The notes beneath the pieces were generated by a model. It did no database searches. It saw only the letters and a program-made list of their open reading frames with translations, and was not told the DNA's origin. A stretch of DNA of 64,000 nt, from NCBI RefSeq assembly GCF_002934455.1, contig NZ_PTIR01000015.1, forward strand, positions 1-64,000. The letters are read 5' to 3'. This document shows, in pieces, positions 19,895 through 29,682 of this stretch. The stretch comes from Trinickia symbiotica (GTDB lineage: Bacteria > Pseudomonadota > Gammaproteobacteria > Burkholderiales > Burkholderiaceae). How positions within the stretch are numbered: position 1 is the first letter of the stretch; each line of letters begins with the position of its first letter. The position numbers and the translations under genes were made by a program.

Positions 19895-20500
19895 TCAGCG
19901 CGCCAGACCGAGCACCGTGGCGACGCGTGAGCGCAAAACCGGCAACAACTCGCGCTCGAACCAAGGATGATGCTTGAACCAGCCCTGGTTGCGGCCGGAC
20001 GGATGCGGCATCGGCATGCGCTTCTCGCCATAGTCCCGCCAGGCCGAGACCGTTTCGGTCAGCGTCGCCCGCCGCTCGCCCGCAAGAAAATGACGCTGCG
20101 CATAGGCGCCGACGAGCAGCGTCAGTTCGATCCGTGGCAATTCGGCCAGTACCCGCTGAAGCCAGCGCTGGGCGCATTCGGGACGCGGCGGCAGATCGCC
20201 CGACTTTCCGCGCCCTGGGTAGCAATAGCCCATCGGCAGAAGGGCGATTCGTTCTTCGTCGTAGAAGGTCTCGGGGCCTATGCCCATCCATTCACGCAGC
20301 CTCTCGCCGCTGCGGTCGTCCCACGGTATGCCCGTCTCATGGACGCGCGCACCCGGTGCCTGGCCCACCACGAGGACGCGCGCGGACCGACCCGCCTGCA
20401 GCACGGGGCGCGGACCGAAAGGCAGATGCGGTTCGCAGGCGCGGCAGGCGCGAATCTCGAACAGCAAGGAGGACAATTGCGATGAATCGGGATCCGACAT
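19895..20500 (-). CDS. uracil-DNA glycosylase superfamily protein
   Basis: A 201-residue protein of the UDG fold. Motif 1 VVGQAPGARVHETGIPWDD (about 43-61) and motif 2 MPHPSGRN (about 166-173) are present; the region after motif 1 (RSGERLREWMG) is typical of bacterial UDG-like proteins that may act on uracil or other damaged bases. ATG 20500 gives the expected N-terminus; an upstream frame (from 20725) overlaps the neighbour and is not protein-like. It follows the DUF488 gene by 49 bp on the same strand, so the two may be co-transcribed. Activity on a specific lesion cannot be read from the sequence. Confidence 0.8.
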   Translation of the reverse strand: MSDPDSSQLSSLLFEIRACRACEPHLPFGPRPVLQAGRSARVLVVGQAPGARVHETGIPWDDRSGERLREWMGIGPETFYDEERIALLPMGYCYPGRGKSGDLPPRPECAQRWLQRVLAELPRIELTLLVGAYAQRHFLAGERRATLTETVSAWRDYGEKRMPMPHPSGRNQGWFKHHPWFERELLPVLRSRVATVLGLAR

Positions 20501-20549
20501 CAAATCAAGGTGATAGGGGGAAAACGAAAGCGGCTCGTCGAGGCGAAGG

Positions 20550-20918
20550 TCAGCGCGCCGAGAGCTTCTCGACGAGGTAATCTCGCAGCACGACGGCCTG
20601 GTTGTGCTCCGGATCACGCGCGCCGTAGACGAGCGTAATCGGGCCATGTTTCGCGGCATCGGCGAGCGGTTGCCAAGCCTCGGCGTTGGCGTCCAGCTCG
20701 GCCCGATAGCGTTGGGTGAACTCATTCCAGCGTTCAGGATCGTGAGCGAACCAGCGACGTAGCGCTGTCGTGGGGCCGACGTCGCGCAGCCATTGCTCGA
20801 TGCCCAACGCTTGCTTCGTCACACCGCGTGGCCAGACTCGATCGACGAGATAGCGGGCCCCTTGGTCGTCCCCGGGAGGGTCGTAGGCCCGCGCAAGACT
20901 AATTTGCAACTTTTTCAT
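20550..20918 (-). CDS. DUF488 family protein
   Basis: A 122-residue protein of the DUF488 family (YeaO-like), recognised by RVWPRG (about 27-32), W42LRDVGPT and RWFAHDPERWNEF (about 54-66), and the C-terminal TLVYGARDPEHNQA. Biochemical function is unknown. Start at MKKLQISLARAYDP, where family similarity begins. Upstream gene of a likely pair with the UDG-like protein. Confidence 0.85.
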   Translation of the reverse strand: MKKLQISLARAYDPPGDDQGARYLVDRVWPRGVTKQALGIEQWLRDVGPTTALRRWFAHDPERWNEFTQRYRAELDANAEAWQPLADAAKHGPITLVYGARDPEHNQAVVLRDYLVEKLSAR

Positions 20919-21015
20919 GGCAACAAGTCGAGCGTCCGCAGAGTTTCCCCCGGGACGCACTCGTCGGGAGTGCTTCTTCGGGAGCCCCCAACGGTACTCC
21001 CCTGAGAGCGCCCTA

Positions 21016-21966
21016 CTAAAGATGACTCCCCCGCCGCAGCGTCGCGTCCAGCGCCCGGGCGGCGGCACGATCGCCCTCCGTCGTCAGCGCAACGCGGAAC
21101 ACCGTTTCTCGATTATGGCCAGCGGCGGCAGGCGAATCCCATAATAGCTCGACGCGCGAACGGCGTGCCCGCCCGGTCGTGCGCGGGCCGTGCGCCGCCG
21201 CGCCGGGCCCACGCGGACCGACGCCGGGCCGCGGCGAAGCGGCGCTGGCGGGACGGGCCGAATCGACGGCGTCCGGCGACGCCGCGACGGAACGCGACGA
21301 GTCGACGTCGGGCGCCGACACATGCGCGCCCGGATGCCCGGCCGCTTGCGGCATCAAAGCCTCGCGCTCGAGCGCCTCCGCCGCGGGCCAATTCACCGAC
21401 AGCTCGCGCGCATCATACTGCCCCAGCTTGCGGCTCTCGACCCAAACGACGACCGTGCGCGTCGCCGGATCCAGTGCGACCGCGTAGCGTCCGATCGCGA
21501 AGCGCCGCGCGGCGATGTTCGTGCGCCATAGCGGGCGCGGGCGACAAATCCACAAGACCGCCGCATAAAGCGCCGGCGCGACGACGAGCCAACCATTCGT
21601 CTCGGCGATCGCGTGAACGGTGCGGCGGCCTCCGGCGGCCCAGACGAAGACGCCGATCGACCAGAGCGCGAAGAGCAGCCCGAGAAAAGCGAAGAACCGC
21701 AGTGCCTGCCGCAGCCATTGCGGCAAAGGATGGAACGGGCGGTCGGCACGCGCCTGCGCGCCGGGCAACACGATCAACAGAAAGATCAGGACGGCATTGA
21801 TCGACGCCCACGGCGACGAAGTCATCGCCGAGAAAGACGCACCGTAGCCCATCTCCGACATCGAGTAGAGCCAGCGCGCGAGAAGCACGAGACCGATCGC
21901 GCGCAACGCGAACATCGTGCCGGCGCCGGGTGCCGGCGCCTCTTGCGTGGGTTGGGCTCTCGTCAA
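21016..21966 (-). CDS. uncharacterised membrane protein
   Basis: A 316-residue protein with four predicted helices in the first half (about residues 18-35, 58-72, 91-113, 128-145) followed by a soluble part with a low-complexity Ala/Pro/Ser/Arg linker (about 225-280). No family recognised. I chose a TTG start at 21966: AGGAG lies 6 nt upstream on the minus strand, whereas the longer frame to 22140 runs through the terminator of the next gene and is not protein-like. It ends 98 bp before the DUF488 gene. Confidence 0.6.
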   Translation of the reverse strand: MTRAQPTQEAPAPGAGTMFALRAIGLVLLARWLYSMSEMGYGASFSAMTSSPWASINAVLIFLLIVLPGAQARADRPFHPLPQWLRQALRFFAFLGLLFALWSIGVFVWAAGGRRTVHAIAETNGWLVVAPALYAAVLWICRPRPLWRTNIAARRFAIGRYAVALDPATRTVVVWVESRKLGQYDARELSVNWPAAEALEREALMPQAAGHPGAHVSAPDVDSSRSVAASPDAVDSARPASAASPRPGVGPRGPGAAAHGPRTTGRARRSRVELLWDSPAAAGHNRETVFRVALTTEGDRAAARALDATLRRGSHL

Positions 21967-22086
21967 GTCGTGCTCCTGGATATCGACGCGCTGCCGTGTC
22001 GTACGCGGCCGCGTCAGCCTGCCATTATATGGAGTTCGTGTGACTCGATGCGGCGATCGGTATGCGGTTTTCGACACCGGCAAATG

Positions 22087-22125
22087 GAAACGCCCCGACT
22101 GCCGTGCAGGCAGACGGGGCGTTTC
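22087..22125 (-). terminator. Rho-independent terminator after the glycosyltransferase
   Basis: Stem GAAACGCCCC/GGGGCGTTTC (22087-22096 with 22116-22125) plus an inner CTGCC/GGCAG stem. On the minus strand the 3' arm runs into TTTCC. It separates the glycosyltransferase from the membrane protein gene. Confidence 0.75.
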
Positions 22126-22171
22126 GATGCGGCTTGCCACTCGCGGCCCGCAGTCGGCGGGCGGCGCGCGC

Positions 22172-23236
22172 TTAGCCGGCGGCGACTTCGCGCAGCACGG
22201 CGCGGCGCTTCTGGTGCAGCAGGTTCTCGTAAGCGGCCAGATAGTTCTTCGCCATTACCTTCGACGTGAAGCGCGCTTCGAATGCGTTGCGGACCGTTTC
22301 ACGCGGCAGCGTGTGCAGCCGATTGACGGCCGCGACCGCCGAAAGCTCGTCCTCGACGACGAATCCCGACACGCCGTTTTCAATGACTTCGGGCACCGAG
22401 CCGCGCTTGAACGCGATGACGGGCGTGCCGCAGGCCATCGATTCGATCATGACGAGGCCAAACGGCTCCGGCCAATCGATCGGGAACAGCAGGGCGTGGG
22501 CGCCGCCGAGGAACTCGGCCTTCTCCGATTCGCTGATTTCGCCGATGTACTCGACGTGCGGCAAGGCAAACAGCGGCTTGATCTGCTCCTCATAGTAAGC
22601 GCGATCGGCCTTGTCGAGCTTTGCCGCGATCTTGATCGGCATGCCGGCTTTCTCGGCGATCCGGATGGCCGTGTCCACGCGCTTCTCGGGCGAAATCCGG
22701 CCGAGGAAGGCAAGATAGCTCGGCTTGACGTCGGTACGCGGCGTCAGCAGGTTTTCGGGCAGCCCGTGGTGGACCGTCGTCAGGAAGTTGGCCTGCGGCA
22801 GCGGCGTGCGCTGATTATCGGAGATCGAGACGACCGGCACTTCGTTGAACGTGTTGAAGATCGGCTGCAGCTCGGGCAGATCGAGCCGGCCGTGCAGCGT
22901 CGTCAGATGCGGCGTGGGCTGGCGCGAGAACAGCGAGAACGGGTAGTAATCGATATGGAAATGCAGAATGTCGAACTCGTCCGCGCGGCGGCGCACTTCT
23001 TCGAGGAGCAGCATGTGCGGCGCCATCGTGTCGCGAATCGACGGATCGAGTCGCAGCGCTTGAGGCCAGAACGCCTCCAGCTTGGCCGACGTCTTGGAAT
23101 CGCCGCTCGCAAACAGCGTCACATCGTGCCCGAGTTCGACCAGGGCTTCGGTCAAGTACGACACCACGCGTTCCGTCCCGCCGTAAAGTTTCGGTGGAAC
23201 CGCCTCATGCAAAGGAGCGATTTGAGCGATCCGCAT
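22172..23236 (-). CDS. GT4-type glycosyltransferase
   Basis: A 354-residue GT-B glycosyltransferase. The N-terminal acceptor domain opens with MRIAQIAPLHEAVPPKLYGG and the glycine loop YGGTERVVSYL; the C-terminal donor domain has FLGRISPEKRVD (about 183-194) and the GT4 EX7E motif near PEPFGLVMIESMACGTPVIA. Sugar donor and acceptor are unknown; comparable genes act in polysaccharide or glycolipid synthesis. The start has a strong ribosome binding site (TTAGGAG). It stands alone, with its own terminator. Confidence 0.85.
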   Translation of the reverse strand: MRIAQIAPLHEAVPPKLYGGTERVVSYLTEALVELGHDVTLFASGDSKTSAKLEAFWPQALRLDPSIRDTMAPHMLLLEEVRRRADEFDILHFHIDYYPFSLFSRQPTPHLTTLHGRLDLPELQPIFNTFNEVPVVSISDNQRTPLPQANFLTTVHHGLPENLLTPRTDVKPSYLAFLGRISPEKRVDTAIRIAEKAGMPIKIAAKLDKADRAYYEEQIKPLFALPHVEYIGEISESEKAEFLGGAHALLFPIDWPEPFGLVMIESMACGTPVIAFKRGSVPEVIENGVSGFVVEDELSAVAAVNRLHTLPRETVRNAFEARFTSKVMAKNYLAAYENLLHQKRRAVLREVAAG

Positions 23237-23975
23237 AGTGATGAACTCCTAATAAAAATTCAGGCAAAGAGGACTACTGTTGTAGAAAAGCGAATCGCAC
23301 GCCAAAGCGCAAGAAACAGGCCCGAAGGTGATGACCGTCTTGCGCGTCTTTCCCGAAAAGCTCCGCGGTGGTTCGCTTCATTCGGAACACCCTTTCTCTG
23401 CGTTGGTCGCAGTGCTCTCGTAAACGCATTTCCGGAACATTCGTTGACCGCCCCGGCAGAGAGGTCTAAGGGCAAACCCGGAGGCGATTATCGGTCCCCC
23501 GCGATGCTGCGGCGCACAGCCTTTCAGAAAATTTACGTTGTTACAAGCGAGTAACACTCTGTCGATCTCGTTATTGCGCGGCTCGCCTAGACTGGCTCGC
23601 TATTGCCACTCGTTCTTGGTCTGTGTGCACCGCACCGCTGTTACCGGCCGTGCCGATCGAAAGCGCCTCTTTGGCCGAACCGCCGATCGGCGCTCCGTGG
23701 ACGCTCCGCGCGCCAACCCCGTGACGTTCGGACGAATTTGCTATTGTAACCCGAACCCGTTTACAGATTGCGCCGGTTTCTCGGTTACAACCGCATACCA
23801 CGCCTCGCGGCCGGCTCAGGGCGGTGCGGCGCCGCGAAGGCCCGTTGTTTGCATCCAACGCCGGTTGCAATGCAACCCTTGAAGCTAGGCAGGATTACGC
23901 GGACGTTTACAATGGCGGCTGCCAAACTATCTCGATATTGGCTCGCGGTGCGCGATCCGCAGACTATCCTTTTTC
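23237..23975. other. long divergent intergenic region with GTTAC motifs
   Basis: About 740 bp between the divergent glycosyltransferase and ABC exporter genes with no credible gene. It contains an inverted repeat TGTTAC-N6-GTAACA at 23539-23556 and TTGTAACC (23744-23751) facing GGTTACAA (23783-23790). These could be regulator sites for the exporter. No known consensus is assigned. Confidence 0.45.
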
Positions 23976-25844
23976 ATGACTCATTCTGTTTTGCGTTCAC
24001 CGCACGAACCCTTGGAACACCTGACCGTCGCCGAGCGTAACGCCCGCAACGCCAAGCTTTCGAGCTACGCGAACCGGCCGCTCGCCTTTTTGCTGAGCTA
24101 CATCCGACGCCACCCGGTCGCGCACGCCATCGTGCTCGCGAGCGTGTTCGCGGCGGTTGGCTGCGCGCTGGCGTCGCAATACGCCATCAAGCACCTCATC
24201 GACGTGCTCGGCATGGGGCGCAACCATCCTGGGCCGCTCTGGGCCGCCTTCGCCATCCTGGTCGGCCTGATCGCCGCCGACAATTTGCTCTGGCGCGTCG
24301 GCGGCTGGGTCGCCGCGCATGCGTTCGTCAACGTCACGGGCGATCTGCGCCGCGACCTCTTCCAATACCTGAGCGGCCACGCGCCGACTTACTTCGCCGA
24401 ACGCCAGCCCGGTACGCTCGCGAGCCGCATCACGGCGACGTCGAATGCGGTCTACACGTCCGAGAACACGATGGCATGGAACGTCTTGCCGCCGTGCATC
24501 GCCGTGATCGGCGCGATCGTCATGACGATCACCGTCAACCCTGTCATGGCCGGTTGCCTGCTGTTGTGCTCGGCAATACTGGCCCTCGTGCTGTACCGGC
24601 TCGCCGGTCGAGGCTCCTCGAGACATCAGAACTTTGCGTCGAAAGCGGCGGCCGTCGACGGCGAGCTCGTCGACGTCATCAGCAACATGAGCCTCGTGCG
24701 CGCGTTCGGCATGACCTTTCGCGAGCAACGCCGGTTCGGCGCGACGGTCAAGGCGGAAATGGACGCGCGCCAGCAAAGTCTGCTCTACCTCGAGCGGCTG
24801 CGTCTTCTGCACGCCGCCATCACCGCGCTGCTGTCGGCCGGGCTGCTCGGCTGGGCGCTCTGGCTCTGGAATCAGGGACGGGCGACTTCGGGCGACATCG
24901 TGCTCGTCAGCTCGCTCGGCTTTACGATCCTGCACGGCACGCGCGATCTCGCCGTGGCGCTCGTCGACGTGACGCAGCACGTGGCGCGGCTCGCCGAGGC
25001 GGTCAAGACGCTGCTTGAACCGCACGGCATGCCTGATCGCGAGAACGCAACGGAACTCATGGCCAAGGGCGGGCGCGTCGAGTTCGAGAAGGTCACGTTC
25101 GCCTATCCGCGGCGGCGCCCGATTCTCGATCACTTCGACTTGCAGATCGAGGCGGGGCAGCGCGTCGGGCTCGTCGGCAAGTCCGGCGCCGGCAAGTCGA
25201 CCGTGCTCGCGCTGCTGCAGCGCTTTTACGACGCGCAGGGCGGCTCGATCAAGATCGACGGCCAGGATATCGGCTCGGTCACGCAAGACAGCCTGCGTCA
25301 TTCCATCGCGCTGGTGCCGCAAGACATCGCCCTCTTTCACCGCACCGTCTACGAGAACATCGCCTACGGCCGGCCTGAGGCGAGCCGCGACGAAGTCTAT
25401 GCCGCCGCGCGCGAAGCGCGTTGCACGGATTTCATCGAGGCAATGCCGGAGGGATTCGACACGATCGTCGGCGATCGCGGCGTCAAGCTTTCGGGCGGCC
25501 AGCGGCAACGGATCGCCATCGCCCGGGCGATCTTGAAGAACGCACCGATCCTGCTGCTCGACGAGGCGACCTCCGCGCTCGACAGCGCCTCGGAAGAGGC
25601 GATCCAGCAGGCGCTCGACAGGTTGATGGTAGGCCGCACCGTCATTGCGATCGCGCACCGACTTTCCACGCTGCAGAACTTCGATCGCATCATCGTCATG
25701 AGCGCCGGCAAAGTCATCGACGACGGCACGCCCGAGGCGCTTCGCAACCGTCCCGGGATCTACCGTGATCTGCTGGCGAAGCAGCACGGCAAGAGCGCGC
25801 TGCCGCATCCGGGCGGGCACAAGGTCGACGAACGCGTCGCCTGA
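23976..25844 (+). CDS. ABC exporter, MsbA-like half-transporter
   Basis: A 622-residue fusion of a six-helix membrane domain (about 35-340) and an ATPase (about 370-600). Walker A GLVGKSGAGKST, Q-loop LVPQDIALF, signature LSGGQRQRIAIARAIL, Walker B ILLLDEATSALD and H-loop AHRLST are all present, so it should be active as a homodimer. Lipid A, lipid-linked sugar or peptide export are possible for this family. No accessory gene is adjacent. It converges with otsA across 67 bp that contain a tandem repeat. Confidence 0.85.
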   Translation: MTHSVLRSPHEPLEHLTVAERNARNAKLSSYANRPLAFLLSYIRRHPVAHAIVLASVFAAVGCALASQYAIKHLIDVLGMGRNHPGPLWAAFAILVGLIAADNLLWRVGGWVAAHAFVNVTGDLRRDLFQYLSGHAPTYFAERQPGTLASRITATSNAVYTSENTMAWNVLPPCIAVIGAIVMTITVNPVMAGCLLLCSAILALVLYRLAGRGSSRHQNFASKAAAVDGELVDVISNMSLVRAFGMTFREQRRFGATVKAEMDARQQSLLYLERLRLLHAAITALLSAGLLGWALWLWNQGRATSGDIVLVSSLGFTILHGTRDLAVALVDVTQHVARLAEAVKTLLEPHGMPDRENATELMAKGGRVEFEKVTFAYPRRRPILDHFDLQIEAGQRVGLVGKSGAGKSTVLALLQRFYDAQGGSIKIDGQDIGSVTQDSLRHSIALVPQDIALFHRTVYENIAYGRPEASRDEVYAAAREARCTDFIEAMPEGFDTIVGDRGVKLSGGQRQRIAIARAILKNAPILLLDEATSALDSASEEAIQQALDRLMVGRTVIAIAHRLSTLQNFDRIIVMSAGKVIDDGTPEALRNRPGIYRDLLAKQHGKSALPHPGGHKVDERVA

Positions 25845-25882
25845 GGGCAGTCGGACCCGTCGTTCGTTTTGGAGCGACCTAC

Positions 25883-25932
25883 GGCGTCACGCGGCAATCG
25901 CGCCGCGGGCGTCACGCGGCAATCGCGCCGCG
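25883..25932. repeat. 25-bp perfect tandem duplication at the otsA 3' end
   Basis: The 25-bp unit at 25883-25907 is repeated exactly at 25908-25932. The right copy encodes the last codons and stop of otsA; the left copy lies outside the gene. This is a recent slippage or duplication event. Confidence 0.9.
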
Positions 25933-27351
25933 CGTCGGCCTTGTCTTGGCCGTCCGCCGCTTTTCGCCGGCGGCGCGCAGATCCCGCATGAAATTGTCGC
26001 GCCACACCGAGACGTTGTTCTCGCGCAGTTGCGCGATCATGTCGCGATAGCGCGCGCGGCGCTCCGCGAGCGGCATGGCGAGCGCCTCCCCGAGCGCGTC
26101 GGCCATGCCGTCGATGTCGATCGGATTGACGATCAGCGCGCCCGACAGCTCCTCCGCCGCACCGGCGAAGCAAGACAGCACGAGCACGCCAGGGTCGTCC
26201 GGATCCTGCGCCGATACATATTCCTTCGCGACCAGATTCATTCCGTCGCGCAGCGGGGTCACATAGCCGACGTGCGACTGGCGGAACAGCGCGGCCAGCA
26301 CGGAGCGCTCGTACTGGCGATGGATGTAGCGGATCGGCGTCCAGTCGAGCTCGGCGAACCGACCGTTGATCCGTCCTGATTCCGCTTCGAGTCTCAACCG
26401 AATGTCCTGATAGGCGTGCATGTCGGCCCGCGTGGGCGGGGCGATCTGCACGAACGACACTTGGTTGCGGCAGGCGGGCGAGCGGTCGAGCAGGCGCTCG
26501 AACGCGCGAAAGCGCTCCACGAGCCCCTTCGAGTAGTCGAGCCGGTCCACGCTCATGATGAGCTTGCGATCGTGCAGCGTCGCCTTCATCGTCCGTACCG
26601 GCTTGCCGCGCGTGCCCGCTTTCGCGAGTTGCGCGACTTCGTCGGGATAAACACCAATCGGATAGGCGGCCGCGCGCAGGGTTCGGCCGAACGCGCGCAC
26701 CGTTGCCGGCGCGGGCGCGAGGCCGGGCTCGACTTCCCCGCCGGCCTCGCTGACGATGTAGTCGCTGAACGCGCGCAGATCGCGCTGCGTCTGAAAGCCG
26801 AGCAGATCGAACGAGCAAAGCGCCTTGACAAGCTCGCGATGCGGCGGCACCGACAGCAGCACTTGCGCGGCAGGGAAAGGGATGTGAAGAAAGAAGCCGA
26901 TCCGATTCTTCACGCCGGCCGCCCGCAATGCCTCGGCGAACGGGATCAGGTGATAGTCATGGACCCAGATGACGTCATCGGCCTGCAGAAGCGGCACGAG
27001 TTGCTGCGCGAGCCAGGCGTTCACGCGGCAGTACCCCTCGAAGTCATGACGATCGTACTGGATCAGGTCGGGCCGATAGTGAAACGCTGGCCAAAGCGTG
27101 GCGTTCGAAAAACCGCGATAGTACTGGTCGTAGTCACGGCGCACGAGGCCGATGGTGGCAAACGTCACTGGGCCGCGCTCGACCACCTGCATATGCGGCT
27201 GGCCCGACGAAAGCACATCGCCGCTCCAACCGAACCACATGCCACCGGTTTCCTTCAGCGCGTCGTAGACGCCCACCGCAAGACCGCCCGCGGCCGGGCC
27301 GCCTTCGGAAATCGGCGCGACGCGGTTCGAAACTATGATCAGGCGGCTCAT
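25912..27351 (-). CDS. otsA: trehalose-6-phosphate synthase
   Basis: A 479-residue GT20 enzyme that joins glucose from UDP-glucose to glucose-6-phosphate. It opens with [10 protein letters not shown], and carries [30 protein letters not shown] and the donor-site region [17 protein letters not shown] 27351 overlaps the stop of otsB by 4 nt (ATGA), so the two are coupled; a longer start at 27390 would run inside otsB. The order otsB-otsA makes trehalose for osmotic and desiccation tolerance. The final codons fall in a 25-bp tandem duplication. Confidence 0.95.
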   Translation of the reverse strand: MSRLIIVSNRVAPISEGGPAAGGLAVGVYDALKETGGMWFGWSGDVLSSGQPHMQVVERGPVTFATIGLVRRDYDQYYRGFSNATLWPAFHYRPDLIQYDRHDFEGYCRVNAWLAQQLVPLLQADDVIWVHDYHLIPFAEALRAAGVKNRIGFFLHIPFPAAQVLLSVPPHRELVKALCSFDLLGFQTQRDLRAFSDYIVSEAGGEVEPGLAPAPATVRAFGRTLRAAAYPIGVYPDEVAQLAKAGTRGKPVRTMKATLHDRKLIMSVDRLDYSKGLVERFRAFERLLDRSPACRNQVSFVQIAPPTRADMHAYQDIRLRLEAESGRINGRFAELDWTPIRYIHRQYERSVLAALFRQSHVGYVTPLRDGMNLVAKEYVSAQDPDDPGVLVLSCFAGAAEELSGALIVNPIDIDGMADALGEALAMPLAERRARYRDMIAQLRENNVSVWRDNFMRDLRAAGEKRRTAKTRPTRGAIAA

Positions 27352-28100
27352 GTATGTTTTTTTGCGGGTGCGACCAATGACGCGAGCCATGCGTGGAAAG
27401 CGCCGACAGACTCGATGCGCGCCCGCGCGGCCGTTTCGCCCGCGCCGACCTTGATCGACAGACCGCCCCGCGCATTGACGACGGCGAAGCCCTTCTCGTC
27501 CGTGAGATCGTCGCCCGCGAAAACCGGCATGCGTCCGGCAAATGGAGGCTCGTCGAGAAACGCCGCGATCGCGCGGCCTTTGTCGACGTTCTTCGGCTTG
27601 ATCTCATAGACCATCTTGCCCGGCTGCAGCACGAACGCGTCGGCATGCCGCTCGACGAGGCGTTTCGTCGCCTCTCGAGCGATGGGCTCGACGAGCGGCG
27701 CATTGCGATAGTGAAGCGCCAGCGAGGCCCCCTTGATTTCGAGCAGCGTGCCCGGGTTGGCCTTGATGACGTCGGCCAGCTCGCGCTCCATACGCAGCAG
27801 CCGGTCGTCGTCGAAGCCGAGACGGACGACGTCGCCGTTCGCGTCGCGCCGCTCGGCGCCATGCAGCCCGGCCGCGGGCAAATCGGTCATGCCGAGAAAA
27901 GCGTCGATGCTATCGAGGCCGCGCCCCGAGACCACGGCCACCGCCCCCTTGGACAAGCGCCGCAATTCGGCGAGCGATTCGACCATCGCAGGCGGTACGA
28001 GCACGCCGTCGGGCGTCGGCGCGATCTCGACGAGCGTGCCGTCGAAATCGAAGAAAAATGCAGTCTCGCTTGGAGACAAAAAAGCCGGTAACGATTGCAT
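27348..28100 (-). CDS. otsB: trehalose-6-phosphate phosphatase
   Basis: A 250-residue HAD-superfamily phosphatase that releases trehalose from trehalose-6-phosphate. The nucleophile motif FFFDFDGTL has D18 and D20; motif II VVSGR (about 57-61) and motif IV FAGDDLTDEKGF (about 195-206) are present. First gene of the otsB-otsA operon, overlapping otsA by ATGA. The ribosome binding site is weak. Confidence 0.95.
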   Translation of the reverse strand: MQSLPAFLSPSETAFFFDFDGTLVEIAPTPDGVLVPPAMVESLAELRRLSKGAVAVVSGRGLDSIDAFLGMTDLPAAGLHGAERRDANGDVVRLGFDDDRLLRMERELADVIKANPGTLLEIKGASLALHYRNAPLVEPIAREATKRLVERHADAFVLQPGKMVYEIKPKNVDKGRAIAAFLDEPPFAGRMPVFAGDDLTDEKGFAVVNARGGLSIKVGAGETAARARIESVGAFHAWLASLVAPAKKHT

Positions 28101-28431
28101 CAGCGTTCTTCGTGTAACGGCTCCCTCGGCGTCCGCCGCCGTTCGAGCCGGTAAGGTTTGCGCATCTTACCGCGCATTGCGGCCGATTTCGAGGAACGGC
28201 GGCCGGGCGGCGGCAAGGTGCGGACGAACAGCTATCTTGCACTTTTTCTGCGTCAAATTGTCTCTCCTTAGGGCCTAAACCGTGCGGTCGCCTGCGGCGC
28301 GGCCGCTTTTGCGCTATAGTCGCTGCCGCCGTGCCAGGACGCCGAGCTTGCCGCGGCCGAAGCGAAACGCCACGCTCGCCGCCTCCTGAGGAGACGACCT
28401 AGGGGCGCCGCTGCCCCTCTTCGAGATACGG
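28101..28431. other. divergent intergenic region, otsB / SCO1 gene
   Basis: About 330 bp between divergent genes; no protein-like frame. It must hold promoters for both operons, but no hexamer pair stands out. Confidence 0.45.
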
Positions 28432-29124
28432 ATGTCGCTACGTCTTCGAGTGCGTTCGCCGTCAGGCAAACCGTACGTTCTTTCTTCCGCCACCTCGCCG
28501 CTTGGCTCGCCACGCATCGCGATCCGCTATGCCAAGCGCCTTGCCGCCGCGCTGGCCTGCGCGGCGCTCGCTTCCGGCTGTTCGCCGAGCGGCCCACCGT
28601 GGCAATTGACCAACGTGACGGGGCACTTGCCTGACCTGAAGTTCTCGCTGACGGACGACGACGGCAAGCCGGTGGACGCATCCGCCTTCAAAGGCGAGAC
28701 GACGCTCGTCTATTTCGGCTACACGCATTGCCCCGACGTATGCCCGGAGACGATGGCGCGCCTGATGCAGGTGCTCGCCAAGCTCGGCGACAACGAGGCA
28801 CAGCATGTGCGGATTCTGTTCATCTCCGTCGATCCGGCGCGCGATACGCCGCAGGCCCTGCACGCGTACGTCGACGCATTCGACGCCAAGCATGCACGGG
28901 GCCTGACGGGCACCGATCGGCAGATCGAGTCGCTCGCGCGCCGCTACCGCGTGGCCTATCAGATGGAAAAGCGCGATCCGAATGGCAACTACGAGGTGAC
29001 GCACAGCTCGGCTGTCTACATCTTCGACGCCCAAGGCCGCGCTCGACTCCTAGCGACCAGCAGCGATACGCCGGACGCGATTGCACACGATCTACGCCGC
29101 GTCATCGATACGACAACATCGTGA
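28432..29124 (+). CDS. SCO1/SenC copper chaperone, lipoprotein
   Basis: Delivers copper to the CuA site of cytochrome c oxidase. The copper ligands are C100 and C104 (THCPDVCPE) and H191 (YEVTHSSAV), in a thioredoxin fold. A lipobox LASGC puts the lipidated Cys at 50; the lipoprotein signal normally begins about 20 residues earlier, so the true start may be later than the ATG at 28432 used here. It heads a likely operon with the PCuAC and CtaG-like genes, all in copper handling or oxidase assembly. Confidence 0.9.
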   Translation: MSLRLRVRSPSGKPYVLSSATSPLGSPRIAIRYAKRLAAALACAALASGCSPSGPPWQLTNVTGHLPDLKFSLTDDDGKPVDASAFKGETTLVYFGYTHCPDVCPETMARLMQVLAKLGDNEAQHVRILFISVDPARDTPQALHAYVDAFDAKHARGLTGTDRQIESLARRYRVAYQMEKRDPNGNYEVTHSSAVYIFDAQGRARLLATSSDTPDAIAHDLRRVIDTTTS

Positions 29125-29190
29125 TTCTCAAGACCATTGCCGAGGAATTCGTTTCCCACCAGCCCAAGGACCTTGCTCCTGCCGATCAAA

Positions 29191-29664
29191 ATGACGACGA
29201 AACTGCAAGCGATCGCTCACCGTACCGTACTCGCGGCCGCCGGCTGCGCCATCACGCTCGTTTTCGCGGCGGCCGCGCATGCGGCTGACGCTTCGCGCCT
29301 GACCGCGGAGAACGGCTGGGTGCGCTGGCTACCGAACAACCTGCCTGCCGCCGGCTACGTGACGATCACGAATCCCGGCGACAAACCCGTCGACCTCACC
29401 GCCGCCTCCAGCCCTGACTACGGCAGCGTCATGCTGCACGAAACCGTGTCCAACGGATCGACCTCGCAAATGCAAATGGTCGACAAGGCAACGGTACCCG
29501 CACACGGAGCGCTCAAGATCGCACCGGGCGGCTATCACTTCATGCTCGAGCAAGCACGTCACAAGGTCGCCCCGGGCGATACCGTCCGGCTCAAGCTGCA
29601 GTTCTCCGACGGCACGGAACTCGAGACGCCGTTCAAAGTCAAGCGCCCCGGCGAGGCCCAGTAA
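29191..29664 (+). CDS. PCuAC periplasmic copper chaperone
   Basis: A 157-residue secreted protein: signal peptide with cleavage after AHA, then the PCuAC cupredoxin-like domain. The Cu(I) motif is readable: His and Met in MLHETVSNGSTSQMQMV and HxM in GYHFMLE. It supplies Cu(I) to oxidase maturation with SCO1. I chose ATG 29191 because the signal peptide then has normal length; a frame from 29137 adds 18 unneeded residues. It lies 66 bp after the SCO1 gene. Confidence 0.88.
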   Translation: MTTKLQAIAHRTVLAAAGCAITLVFAAAAHAADASRLTAENGWVRWLPNNLPAAGYVTITNPGDKPVDLTAASSPDYGSVMLHETVSNGSTSQMQMVDKATVPAHGALKIAPGGYHFMLEQARHKVAPGDTVRLKLQFSDGTELETPFKVKRPGEAQ

Positions 29665-29682
29665 GCCGATCGGGCGATAGAG

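Noticed and set aside
19880..19900. A LexA box for uvrA
   Set aside because: CTG-N8-CAG near 19883-19896 lacks the CTGT-N8-ACAG spacing and lies far from the uvrA start.
23997..25820. A 607-residue open frame antisense to the ABC exporter gene
   Set aside because: Same reason: the exporter has every ATPase motif in order on the plus strand.
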